Origin: Haliclona indistincta
Lineage: Eukaryota > Porifera > Demospongiae > Haplosclerida > Chalinidae
NCBI GenBank assembly: GCA_964017065.1
Contig: OZ024790.1
Span: 4,174,458 to 4,238,457, forward strand
Length of the DNA: 64,000 nt
Direction of reading: 5' to 3'
Shown: in pieces, positions 1 to 12,300 of the stretch
How the letters are laid out: each line of letters opens with the position of its first letter
How positions within the stretch are numbered: the stretch's first letter is position 1
The notes under the pieces: generated by a model
Databases searched by the model: none
What the model was told of the DNA's origin: nothing
Seen by the model: only the letters and a program-made list of their open reading frames with translations
Translations under genes and position numbers: made by a program

Positions 1-88
1 TCAGCGTTTGAACGCTAATACATTGTATGTAGCCGCCATCTTGTTTTCTCGTTCATCCCTACATAGGGAGTCACTACCGTGCCTCCCT
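1..88 (-). mobile_element. Hairpin/foldback element, copy 1 (cut by window edge)
   Basis: This is the terminal part of a repeat family with six copies in the window. The end reads, on the minus strand, AGGGAGGCACGGTAGTGACT followed by the shared segment with the AAGATGGCGGC motif. The rest of the element lies left of the window. It closely matches 28272-28358 (same orientation) and the starts of the copies at 1170, 38051, 41297 and 60097. Confidence 0.8.
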
Positions 89-95
89 AATATTG

Positions 96-1169
96 ATTAA
101 TCTAAAATTAGATGTAATTCTTCATGCTTTCATGTTTAAACTAATAGTAACAGTGTCAACTAACAAGCGAAAAGTGTTCTATTAGTCCAACAGTGTGTAC
201 AAGCATGTAACATTGAGGCAATATCACATTCAAAACCACAGGCCCACAGTTTTCACATAATATCAGATATCGTCTGAGCACCTCCACAAAACAAAAGCAA
301 CAATGCTCATTTAGTCATGTCATTTTGACTAGACAACTAAGGTCATTTGATAGCTACTGCTGTTTGCAATGATATTCAACATGTGAATGGCTGAGGATGT
401 GGTATTAAACTGTGATAACAGCTTCTCTGTAATGTCAGATAACGTCCATGCATGCATTGTGTATGCCAACCACAAGTTCAGCCATCCACACTACTCACTA
501 CATAGTGCTGTACAGGCTGCATGTGCATGGCCTTAACAAATTATGGTTTACTGGTTTCTACAACTAGTGAAAATGATATTTTGGTTGGTCTAATCACAGC
601 AGCAAGCCACTGATGTAGTGATACTTGGGAGATTTACTTTGCAAGAATGCATTATTCCATCTTGTTCCTTTCCTTTTCAACTTGGCTGAAAGGGAGCTTT
701 CCAATTGCATCTTGAAACCATAATATCTATGAACCATTATGCCACTGAGGGACCACGAACCATGCAACAACCATGTGGAAGGTTGACACAAGAAATTGAA
801 CACGGTGGCAGGAAAAACTCATTCAAATGTGTTCGAGATAGTTGAAGTTGTCCAGTAAGAGCAGGCAATGAATGAAGTAACTCTGCAACAGATTGCAAGC
901 TGGAGTTAAGGTCAATTCTATCAAGCGAGTGAAATTTAAGACAAGTTGTGTCAGCACTTACAAACTGGAAAAGTACATTGATCAAATCAGCAAATGGATG
1001 GGGTTTGTGAGTTGATGCTCGCATTTCCCCCTTGTACATGAGCTTTCCCCTTTCACTGGACGAGGCTAGCCTTTTCTCTACAATTTCTATTGTGTGAACT
1101 AAATAACATGTTGTACAAAGATACAAGCTGTTGTACTGCAAATAGCATGCAGAGGAGGTAAACAAGATA
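96..1169. repeat. Segmental duplication block A1, non-coding
   Basis: This stretch aligns in direct orientation with about 57900-58808; both begin with the shared run GTTTAAACTAATAGTAACAG. ORFs of 60-140 codons occur but are not conserved in length between the copies and match no family I recognise. No gene is visible. The junction at 1169 is where element copy 2 begins; the paralog continues uninterrupted from AACAAGATAC. Confidence 0.7.
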
Positions 1170-2418
1170 CGGTAGTGACTCCCTATGTAGGGATGAACGA
1201 GAAAACAAGATGGCGGCTACATAGAATGTATTAGAGTTCAAACGCTGATATTTCGTGATGAATTTCGTGATGATATTTCGTGATGAATTTGGTGATGAAT
1301 TTTATACGTCCAAAGACACTTAGATCTGCTCTCTGGCGTTGCCCCATCTTACTGTAGCAAGGCCTGAGATTGCTCGAAATTGTTACTAAAGTGACGAACC
1401 TGGAAACGGTGAAAATCCTGTTTCGTCATCTTCGTTTTCTTCTTCTTTTTCTTCTTCTTTCTTCCACTCACCTAGCACCTTTACGTGAGCAGTGCCGTGA
1501 CCAAAACACCCATGAACAGTCGTGAAATTCTTCTGGCATGTGCCTTTTGAACTTAGTTTTTAGCGAAAAGACAATATTAATTTGACGAGTTCACGATCAC
1601 GAACAGTTGTCAGCTAAGTGCTTGACGCCATTATAATTATTGTGATTACGTAATACGCACGTGACCAATCACACGAATTTATTAGTAGAGTATCGCCGTA
1701 TGGAGAGTGCATATTGGTGGAGTCTTCGAAGAACAACTCACTGAGTAAGCTCGTGTTATATCATCGTTCTGCTGCTTGCCAGATAGTATCACAGCCATAC
1801 AGAAATTTCTAAACCAGAGTGGGCGGGGCTCGTATGTTGTGCAATCCTGCAGATGATGCATGAATCCATGAGCTAGTTTCAGTATTTAGGAGCTATAAGT
1901 TAAAAAGCAATTATCAACAACAGCAAACCAAACCAATGGTGAAAATAAAGCTGAGATGTCTTGCCGAATTCAAAATTTGAAACTCACTGAAAAAGAAAAA
2001 AGGACGCAAACAAGAAAATAAAAAGATTTCTAACGAAATCAAAAGGATGTAGGGATAAAGAAATCTGCTACTGGTCCACAACGTAAACCAACAAGGAGCA
2101 AGCATGGAATGGTAACACGATTGACTTGCTAACAGACCATAGATCCCTACATCAGTGGCTGTACATAAGATTTTAATAATAATTTTTATGATACAAGCTG
2201 AATTCAATTCAATGCATGTCAGGTGTTAGTCAACAGCAGCTAGCTGAACTGCTATAGTCAGACAGCAGCCACTGATGTAGGGATCTATGGTCTGTTAGCA
2301 AGTCAATTGTGTTACCATTTCATGCTTGCTCCTTGTTGGTTTACGTTGTGGACCAGTAGCAGATTTCTTTATCCCTATACATCCTTTTGATTTCGTTAGA
2401 AATCTTTTTATTTTCTTG
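1170..2418 (+). mobile_element. Hairpin/foldback element, copy 2 (5' hairpin truncated)
   Basis: Same family as 38051-39354. The first arm of the terminal hairpin is missing: the copy starts at CGGTAGTGACTCCC. It contains a CTT-rich microsatellite near 1437-1465 and a 3' foldback (2011-2418) whose two arms of about 165 bp are inverted copies starting and ending with CAAGAAAATAAAAAG / CTTTTTATTTTCTTG. It lies between duplicated blocks A1 and A2, where the paralogous locus has 520 bp of other sequence (58809-59328). Confidence 0.8.
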
Positions 2419-2419
2419 T

Positions 2420-3240
2420 AGCTAAGGCGATGTAAAGGAACAGTAAAGTAGGCCCTATATATTGCATAAACCTACCATTCGACAACACTTTAAACATCAT
2501 AATAATTATGACTAATGTCTTCAATTCAAATTCGTATCGTTACTTGGAAGTTGGCACGGTGTGTGGGCATTAAAACATAGCCATCACCAAGCACTAGCCA
2601 ATAATCTAAATGCTGTTTATTGCGCTATTGGTGTCTTTAGAAATGATTCAGGTGGCTTAGTAGTAAAACAGTGCTATTTTGCTTCCAAGTAAGTCGAAAT
2701 CATACTTTAAATCGGTTATATACTTCGGTTTTCGGTGCATATGAGAATTTGGCATCTTGGACTTCAAGATGTAATAAAACGACAGCAACCAGAATATGAG
2801 CAGATTACGCAATGTGCTTGGCACTTGTTGAGCTGTCTAGCAATCAGCAATCATTGCACACCTGTAGACGAAGGCAAGCTGCTATTGATAGCAATCGCAT
2901 GCCTTAAGGTCTACGGAACTCAGTTTTAGTATAATATTTTTAGCAACAATAAGTATTTCGATATCCTACATGCAGGTGTGATTGAGAGTTGCATGCCCTC
3001 TTCTTCCATACGCCTGTGCTGTCTAATAGCAAATCACTTGAAACGAAGCCTTATTCAAATCTGCAAACCATGTTGTATTATCTGTTGCGTACACACACAG
3101 TATGAGATAAATCATAGACAGACTGAAACTACACTGAGTATGATCTAATTGACTACATGTATGTGTTTCTCTGTATCATTATTATTCTACATTAATTATG
3201 ATTATTAGAAATACCCTAATGACAGTACATTCATCTGTAT
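2420..3240. repeat. Segmental duplication block A2, non-coding
   Basis: Aligns with 59330-60093 (both start at TAGCTAAGG). It is intronic or intergenic relative to the minus-strand ankyrin gene: the last ankyrin exon of locus 1 ends at 3249. No coding feature is supported. The paralogous block ends where element copy 6 inserted (60097), so 3190-3210 approximates the empty site of that copy. Confidence 0.65.
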
Positions 3241-3248
3241 ACACTCAC

Positions 3249-3321
3249 CAAGTGTCGCTAGGTAGTCAACAACAGACTGACGACCTCTCTTCCTTGCTAG
3301 GTCTAGTGGAGTCTTCCCATC
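3249..3321 (-). CDS. Locus 1 exon 6, terminal ankyrin repeat
   Basis: 73 nt, enters in phase 0 and leaves in phase 1 (24 codons plus G). GKTPLDLARKRGRQSVVDYL is an ankyrin helix pair. Its paralog 61378-61450 is phase-compatible with the GTPase exon at 57571. Confidence 0.7.
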
Positions 3322-6300
3322 CTACAGGTAATTAATGAGGTATTAATAATAGCACACAAATGAAGACATAGTACATAGCTGCCATCATGGCAATGATAAC
3401 GTTGATGACTATCTTGTAGTGAGTAATTCTGAGTTTTATTTTGTGGTTTTGAAACTATTCATTGTATACCAAACTCATCATAACAGTGAAAACACTAAAC
3501 ATTCAGTTTGTGTAGCCTCACAAACATCACCTGCTCTGCCTGCTCTACAGTATACTGTGCATTGAAATAGTCTCAGTGACACTCACCTTATCCCTCAGCT
3601 GTATGCTGGCTCCATTGGGTACTAGTAGCTTCACCATCTCCAGGTGACCATTCTCAGCAGCATAGTGACAGGCAGTCCATGAGTACTATTAGAGGATACA
3701 TGTAGGAGGTAGTGTTGTAGTTGTTAACAATAATTATAACTAAAACCAATTTTTGTAGAGGTCAAATCATTATTGTTAACAATAACAAACTTTGTACCAT
3801 GGGAATTGCTTCCTGTATTCGTGATACACCACAGGTAGGCATGGTGTAACTAATACATAACTAATATTATCAGACAGAACTTTTACAATTAATATCTAAA
3901 ACTGAAATTTGAACAACAAAATTAGTTATAGTAAAGTTGTTTAAAGAGGCGAACACCAATCATGTGAGACACAATTGATAGCATCTTTTCTCATGTGATT
4001 ACTGTAATACAACATGTTTCAAGACCTTATCTCAGCTACATTGTAGGAAGGCAATTCTGTTAAAAGCAACATGGCTCGCTAATACTAATAGCACACTATT
4101 AACAATAACAAAACTGAATTTTCTTGTTAACAAAATAATTATAACAATAACTATAAAGACACTGACAGTGTTACTTTAACAATAAAGCACCAAAGGTGCA
4201 GATGGCTCGGTGGAGTAGCATGTATGATAGCATGCAATTAGCAGATGCGGGATAGGATAAAACTACACTGTTACTATGACGCTGCCATCTATGAAGGGAT
4301 AAAAGAGTGTGGGGTACACTGTCGTCATTCTCCTTCTTGTTACTACGGAAGAAAAGAGTGTGGGTATACTGTTATTCTCCATCTTAGTGAAGGAAGAAAG
4401 AGTGTGGGGTATACTGTTTTTCTCCGGGTGTAGGTAAAACAAGAAACGAAACAGGAAACTGCGCCCGGCCATAATTACTACTAAACCCAAGACCCTAAAA
4501 CCTTCACCATCTTCCACCAGTATTTGCCTAACAGCGCCCAGTATTCGCCTAACGATGCCCAGTATTCTTTTTATAATAATTTTGCATGTAGCAAGGATAC
4601 CAAAAATAGCAAAATGCTAATCTTAAAATAGTACCCTATAAGTTAGATATTAGAGCCACAGATTTTTTGAAGGAAAAAACAGTACAACTCTCCCGAATGT
4701 CCACAGGAAAATTGTTCCACATGGCAATGGAAGATGGAAAAAAGGAGGAATCGTAGGAAGTAGAATGAGCAGTGACTGACTTGAATTTCTGAGGATTCTA
4801 GGCAGCGATCTTGCAAGGACAGGCGCATCAGGCATAATGATAATGCCTTTGTTAATCTTGAAGAGTATTCACCCAGTATTCGCCTAACGGCGCCCAGTAT
4901 TTGCCTAACAGCGACTAGTATTCGCCTAACGTGCCAGAATAGTACTGGGCACCGTTAGGTCTGTACTGGGTACATTAGGCGAATACTGGGCGCCGTTAGG
5001 CGAAGGTTTTGGGTTATGGTAAAACCAGGAATGAGGGAACGGGGAATGAGGAACGGCGAACGAGAAACGACGGAGAAATTCGGAGCTTAAGCAAAAGTTG
5101 CAGCCCACAGTCCCACTCTGCTGAAAATACACATCAGAATACTAGGTCGCCCATAATATTGGGCGACGTTAGGTTGGCATACTTCCTGACGATCTTTAGC
5201 TAGGGCTGAAGGCTGCTCATGGTCTAGGACGACCCTCCCGACGATCTTTAGGCTTATCAAGGACCGAAAGCCCGGTTAGTACGACCCTCCCGACGATCCT
5301 TAGGCTTACCAAGGGCCGAAGGCCCGGTTTAGGACAACCCTCCCAAATTTGCGCAGTTAGGAGAAGGTTTTTAAGGTCTTGGGTTTAGGGTTTAGTGCGA
5401 GACCATGCCCACTCAATGCATATTCCCATTCCCTCATTCCTGGTTTTACCAATACCCGAAGGTTTTAGGGTCTAGGGTTTAGGGTTTAGTAGAAATTATG
5501 GCCGGGCGGGGTTTCCTGTTTCGTTTCTTGTTTTACCTACACCTGGAGAAAAACAGTGTACCCCACACTCTTTTCTTCCTTCATTAAGATGGAGAAAAAC
5601 AGTGTACCCCATGCACACTCTTTTCTTCCTTCGTTAAGATGGAGAAAAACAGTATACCCACACTCTTTTCTTCCTTCATTAAAATGGAGAAAAACAGTGT
5701 ACCCCACACTCTTTTCTTCCGTAGTAACAAGAAGGAGAACAACAGTGTACCCCCCACACTCTTTTACCCCATCTATGAAGGCAAAACAGGGAAAATAGTG
5801 TAAACTTGTACGGAACCAGCAGATGCATATGGGCATGTATGCATGCAGTAGATCCATGGAAGCATCAAAGCAGTACCATGGAAGCATGCAAGCTGCAGTA
5901 GAAGTGACCAGCAGATCCATGGAACATGCAGGCAAGCAGCAGATCATAGCAACAGAGCTATGGAAGCACAGGTAGTGGGCTAGCGGTAGCTATCCAGCAG
6001 CTGTACAAGCTGTTGTACAAGAGTTATATTGAAGCCAAACAAAATAATGCTAATGTGTAGCTGAGCGTGACTGTAACTGCTCTGCTCACACCAGCTCACC
6101 TGTCAAGCAGCTAGTAAACTCAAAGACACTTCGCTCGCTAGTTTCACTGCTGCCTATGGAGTTGTGTGAACTGTACTATCACAGATTGAGCCTTTAGTTT
6201 ACGCACCACCTTCTTTAAGAGGAGTTCCACACCATGAATGTGCAGGTGGTGATGCGGACTCAGCAGTAAGGATGGAAACATACGTGCCAGGATTCCTGTG

Positions 6301-9300
6301 CACTAAGCAGGTTCTAGGGCCAGTGCTAGCATGATGGTATGTCCTGAAGGGGCAGGCATCTTGCAGGAGCATCCTGCTGTGATCACAACAGGAGGTGTGA
6401 ATATGTGCCCACATGTGATGCCTCTTTCCCTTCCACTAGGGCAGGAAGGGAAAAGGCATCAAAGTACCTCCAGCCCACCAGCCGACCCATCTGTAAAACG
6501 GGTACCTGGTCTTGTACTGGGGAAGGAAAATTCACTGGCTATGCATGGTCACATACAAAAATTTATGTTGAATATTATATTATCTTGCAATCAATCAGCT
6601 CAGTGGTTTGATAGTATGTTTAGTGGTTTAGTTAGTCTAGTGGTTCAGACTGTGGTATTGAACTTTGTCTGTGGAACATTCTAGTAGCACATGTCCAGCT
6701 CTGTATTTAAGGGGTGTTTGTTTCTGTTGAGTTCACGCTAGTATCGTGTTATTTTACTTTCTTATTGCTGCTGATGGTGTGTTCTGCTGTAATCTATTCT
6801 TATTGAGTTTTAGGTTATCAACTCCATTGTTAGCCCTTTAATTACTGAATTATTTTGACAACAATTTCTAAGCTGACAGTTTGTCTTGTGATTTTCTACA
6901 ACATGCAGTACGCTAGTTGTTCCAAACTAGCACTGTTTTTTCCTGGCATGTCAAAGTTTACGACCATGTACTAAACTCTGAGTTGGCCACTCCCACTTCG
7001 GAACTGAAACCGCTTAAGTGCTTCGTCCTTGTCATTTTTCAGCCAATTTTGGTCTTCGTTTAGCCCTGGTGACTGATACAAAAACCTGGTGGTGCCCAGG
7101 TGAGCAAACAGCACAGTTTAGACCATATTCTATGCCCAAGTATGCATTTCCGGCCACCCTGAAGCCCCAAAAATGCCGAAAGCGGCGAGGGGCTCTGCCC
7201 CTTCGAACCCCGGGTTAAAGGGGGGACACCCCCCTTTAAAAATCCCCCCATCCCATATTCTATATGGTTTAGTGGGAAGGGCGCGATGAAAAACAGTGGG
7301 TTTTTTCACGTATCTTTCAATTAAAATTGATTTGACCTTTCTAGAGCACTTTTCACACTAGTTTTGACGTCTAGAGTAGGTGGAGTCAATTATGACGCCA
7401 AAAGGCGTCATTAGGGGTTAAAGGGTTAAGGGTGGATTGCCCTAATATCAGGATCACGAATATTTTGGTTTCTACTGTTAGTTGAAGGCTTGCTCAGTCA
7501 CACTGATCACCCAAGAAAGTCGCCATTTGTCTAGCAAGCCCCACCCAATGACGAAAAACTGCGTTTCTTTTGTGAGCATGCCACACCCTCACAAAATGTC
7601 AGACATAAACTTTGGTACACAAGGAAGAAACGTATGTTTGGGATTTTGCAAAAAGATCTCAGTCTGTAAGTTACAGAAGGACGAATATTTAATGAGAAGA
7701 CACGATTTCGGCAAAAATTCCCTACTAGCAAGAGCGATAGAAGAAGATACATCTCCTTTTGCCAGAGCGCCAAAAATGCCATCTCTTCCCAATCCCGCCC
7801 TCCCCACAACCCACCCACCCCTATGTGGGTCTCTCGTGATTGCAGAATACGAAATAATTTTATTCTAAATACGGCAAGTGCTATTGTGTGTGGCTACACC
7901 TATTTTTCGTGTAAAACGGGCAAGTAGTAGCCAGGACACTGTAGATTATATTGTGCAAAGGGCAGCAAGAAAGAACAGTTCGGGTAATCCTGGCTTAACC
8001 ACGACTGAAACGCTGCGACCATAGATAACACAGAGAATACTCACTGATACGTACTCAGCCAACACAATAGGAGGTCCATGTTCACAAACACACACACAAA
8101 CGAACAGACTACTGTATGCCCCATGGATATGCCTACCAAGGCATAATAACTATAACTAAAATTAAACCCCAATACTTTTACAACACTAGTAGGAGGAGTA
8201 CATGTAGATAACATGACATCAATAATAATAACTAGCACATGAAGTGAATGAGGTTTCATGTGCTAGTTGAGTTAATGTTGGTGACTACCACTATAGCTAG
8301 CAAGGTTGTGTGATTTACACAAATGTAGTTGCTCATAAAAATCAATCGTTCAATATGCAATTCAAAATAATTAACTCCACCCACTATATAACACTCACCT
8401 TATCTCTCAGGTGTATGTTGGCTCCATGGGCTATTAGTAGCTTCACTATCTCAAGGCAACCATCCCGAGCAGCATAGTGACAGGCAGTCAGTGAGAGCTA
8501 TATTAGGATAGGAGGAGTACATGTAGATAACAATAACAATCACATACTGTATAGCTAAACTTTTAGTAAAGGAAAATTAATTTTGCTGAATTTTACTCTG
8601 ATTCACTGTACTAACGTGAAATACGTGCTGAGTGCCAATTATAAAATTAACCAAACATGTCATTCCAAAACCGTCCCAAGCTAGCCATAAAATAAACCTA
8701 TTCACAATGCTCATAATGACCGAAAGATCAAAGGCACAGCACATGCCAGTGGCGGATCCAGGGGGGGAATCGGGGGCCAATTCCCCCCTTCGCGAGCACG
8801 TTAATTAATTCATAGACTATTTTATTGATTGCCACGCTTAAAGTTTTACCTACAGTGCAACACTCTTACCAGAGTTCTCACTACTGACTAGCGCGCTTGC
8901 TGCGATGATGCGTGCCAGAGTCAATTATTACGACCTTCATGAATATTAATTAGCTAAATTTTTTTCCCCAGCGCTCCGCGCTGCACATTGGCCCTCCCCA
9001 TCTTCTTTTCCTGGATCAGCCACTGCATGCAGTCGAGTATTATCCATCATCATAGCAGTGCACTGTAGCAACAAATGACATTGTCAGAAAAAGAGCATAC
9101 TGATGTCTTCAAAGATACAATGTATGCTGTCATCTGACCCTCCATGGAGAGTCAGATGACATCATACCAGGAGCTCCACTACCTTGAGCAGGCAACCCAT
9201 GGTACTTCAGCTATAGATACATGATAATCTGTCAGCAGTTAATCATGCTTGTCATCAGTACTGTGTCCCCTAGCTCGTGTAGCATATTAACCAGCCTAGT

Positions 9301-12300
9301 ATATCACGTAACACCTTGGTAACCATAGATAAACAATGAAAACCGTATTCAATCATAAAGCAAGCATGTCTGTATATTTTCCAGTGAAGTTAGACATTTG
9401 CTGGAAAACTTTTTTTTTATAATCGATCCTCACTAATCCGAACAGGCTAATCCAAACCCTCAATAATCTGATTCGATTGTGAATTGAATTTTATTTACAT
9501 TTTTACTATAGTCTGAACAAGTTCAACGGCATACCACTCTAAAATCTAGTATCATGAAGAAACGCATTGTATCAAAATTTGTATAATGCATACGTCGAAT
9601 AACGTACAAAAGGAGAAGTACAAAAAACATTCTGCTATGAAATATGTGCTTCTTCAAGGGTGAGGTGCTCTATCAATACTAGAAACGAATAGCATAGTGC
9701 ATCATAAAACAGCCAAAGTAGCTAGACAAAGTGACGCAGTTGTATCACAGATCATTGTAACCCGGAATATCTGGTTATACTAAAATGTCGGAAAAATTCT
9801 GCATAAGCGTATAAATTTGAAATTAGGCACTCATTCTGTGTGGCAAGGTACTAGGCTAGTCGTCCTAGTATCCTACAGCTAGCACAGTATATAGTCATCA
9901 TGTAATTACTACTGACTGATCATGGATACATCATATTGCCAGCTAATAACGACATCCTGTTACAATTTCCGTATACTATCAAAACTTAGATCCGTATATT
10001 CACTTTAGTTAATGTATTGTGTTCATTGGAAGATGAACTTCTACTCGACGTCCTGACTTCCACAAACTAGATTTTCAATTTCTCTACCCATGGAAGCAAA
10101 CTTCAGCCTATTAGCTATCGATTGAGCTAAAAATGTTGCAGTAGTGTTGAAAAAAGTCCGTTCCAAAATGCACTTCAAAGTCGCGACTATCGCCCAATTG
10201 CTAATGTATTAGTTGATGTCAAAATGTGATTTTTATCGATTTTTGAGCGACTGTAACTAAAAATTTAAACTCGATTTTGAGTTTATCTACCCCAGGTATA
10301 ATAGAACAGGGTCTGAAGATTTGAATGGTGTGTTCAAAATTGAAATCCAAAGAAAAAAGTGGGTTCCACTTTTGAGGTGAAGTTAGGTAAGAAACAAGTT
10401 TGCCCGGGAAGAAATGAATTACAGCAGTTGTAGCGAAGGCCGAGGAGGAAGCCCAGAAGTCACTCGTGACCGCCATTCTCTATGAGCTCTGATATTGTCG
10501 CGCTGTTTACTTCTGTTCTGAAAAGAACATTGTTACAGGTGATACATAAGCTTGAGCTTCTTAGTATAGCTATACACAACCGTGTTGGAACAGTAGACGT
10601 CTACTGCAAGCGTTGTAGAGCTCACGGTGAAGTTGCCTACCTGTACCATGCTAGCGAACGGCGACAAGGCTTTGTAGTTCAGAGCGAAGGAAGCAGACGT
10701 TCGAGGCGCACCAATAGGAGTCCTTTTCAGTACCACAGACGCTACTGGGACTAGTAGAAACTGTGCAAGAAGACGCACAGTGAACGGGTATGATCCAAGG
10801 TGACCTTCACGGAACGGAGCGGTTGTCATTAGCAACCCGTTATATTAACCCTTTAATTACTAAATTATCCAGCTGAAATTTTAACCTCGTAAATGCTGAC
10901 CACTTCTCTCGTGAATATCTCGTGTGTCTTTTGAGCTACTGGTCTCAAATTTGCGTCCTTTTACCCCAGTGATTAGCCGCAATTGCCCACACTCAAGTCG
11001 GTCAATATGCCCCTCCCACTTCGAAAGTGAAGCCGATAAAGTGCAACGACCTCGTCAAATTTTGCTCAAAGTTAGTACTTTGGGGCTGGCTGCTGAAAAG
11101 TACACACAAATAGCAGTGGTTTTGGTGAGTGCAAAATGTAGCCCAGATCATAGAGAATGTCCAAAAATGTGTTTCCGAGCACCCTGAAGCCATAAAATGT
11201 CCCAATTTTCTTGGCAGCCATTTTGTTTTTCCTAAAATGTTGTGAATTTTGCGCTGAAGCCATAGAAATGCCGTTGCCATAACGTTTAGCGCAGGGGGCG
11301 CGCCGAAAACCGGTCAATTTTTTGCGGTTATTTGTATTCTTCAATTTGGCTTAATTTTTGGATATTTTAACACTTTTTGATAAAGTTATGGTGTCTGAAG
11401 TATGTATGTCGCCAAAAGGCGACATTAGGGGTTAAAGGGTTAATCGTGTTACATTACAAGTAAATCGTGTTCTGTGCATAAACGTAATTCCGTGTGATGT
11501 CCTTTATTTCTGGTGATGGAGTGTACATGCAACAGTTATGAACTCTCGATACATTTATAATGCAACTGTATAGGAACAAAGTGGCTGTTTCTGCTGAAAA
11601 CACACCATTATTACTATGACTCACATAATCTGTGGCATTGACTTGAGCTGATGTCTCCTTAACCAGGTACTGAACAGTAGCTGTGTGACCCCACCAAGCA
11701 GCACTATTCAGAGCAGTCCGTCCATACTGCACATGAGAAGAGTGGATCAATATATACACTAATATCTCAACCATTATTCACCATCAAGCATATCCTCACA
11801 AGCAGGCTCGAGGATAGAGCACACACTGCTAGCACATGCACTGTGTTTGTTCATTATGCATTGTATGAGCTGACACTGCATGATGTTGTGCTGTGGATGG
11901 ACAGCAGTGGATCATGAAGTGTCCTCCTCCCAGTGGGATTAAAATGCTCTTACCAGTACCTTTCCATGTACTGTACTGATACTAACATGGTAGTATGCAT
12001 GCTAATATGACTCTTGGTATTCCAGCCTGGAAATATGGCACAAAGCAGTGTGTACCATGCTCTCTTACTGTGACATTCTGGACTACACAACATTACCAGT
12101 TAGTGGTACACTACACCACTACATGTTCACACACACTCACAATGGACTAGCTGACGGAGTCTCACCCTATCAGGATCCTTCCAATTTGGGTCTGCTCCCC
12201 TCTGGATTGCGGAGCGAGCATCCTCCAGTCTACCACCATCACAAGCATAGTGTAGCTCCCAATCCTGTGTGAGTAGTTAGAGCATAGCACCACTGACAGG

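Noticed and set aside
5460..5495. TTTAGGG repeats suggesting telomere or subtelomere
   Set aside because: Only two or three imperfect units inside the inverted repeat of a transposon.
7482..7868. 128-codon ORF that could be a gene
   Set aside because: It lies wholly inside the TTAA-flanked MITE, is absent from the paralogous locus, has an equally long opposite-strand ORF, and matches no family.
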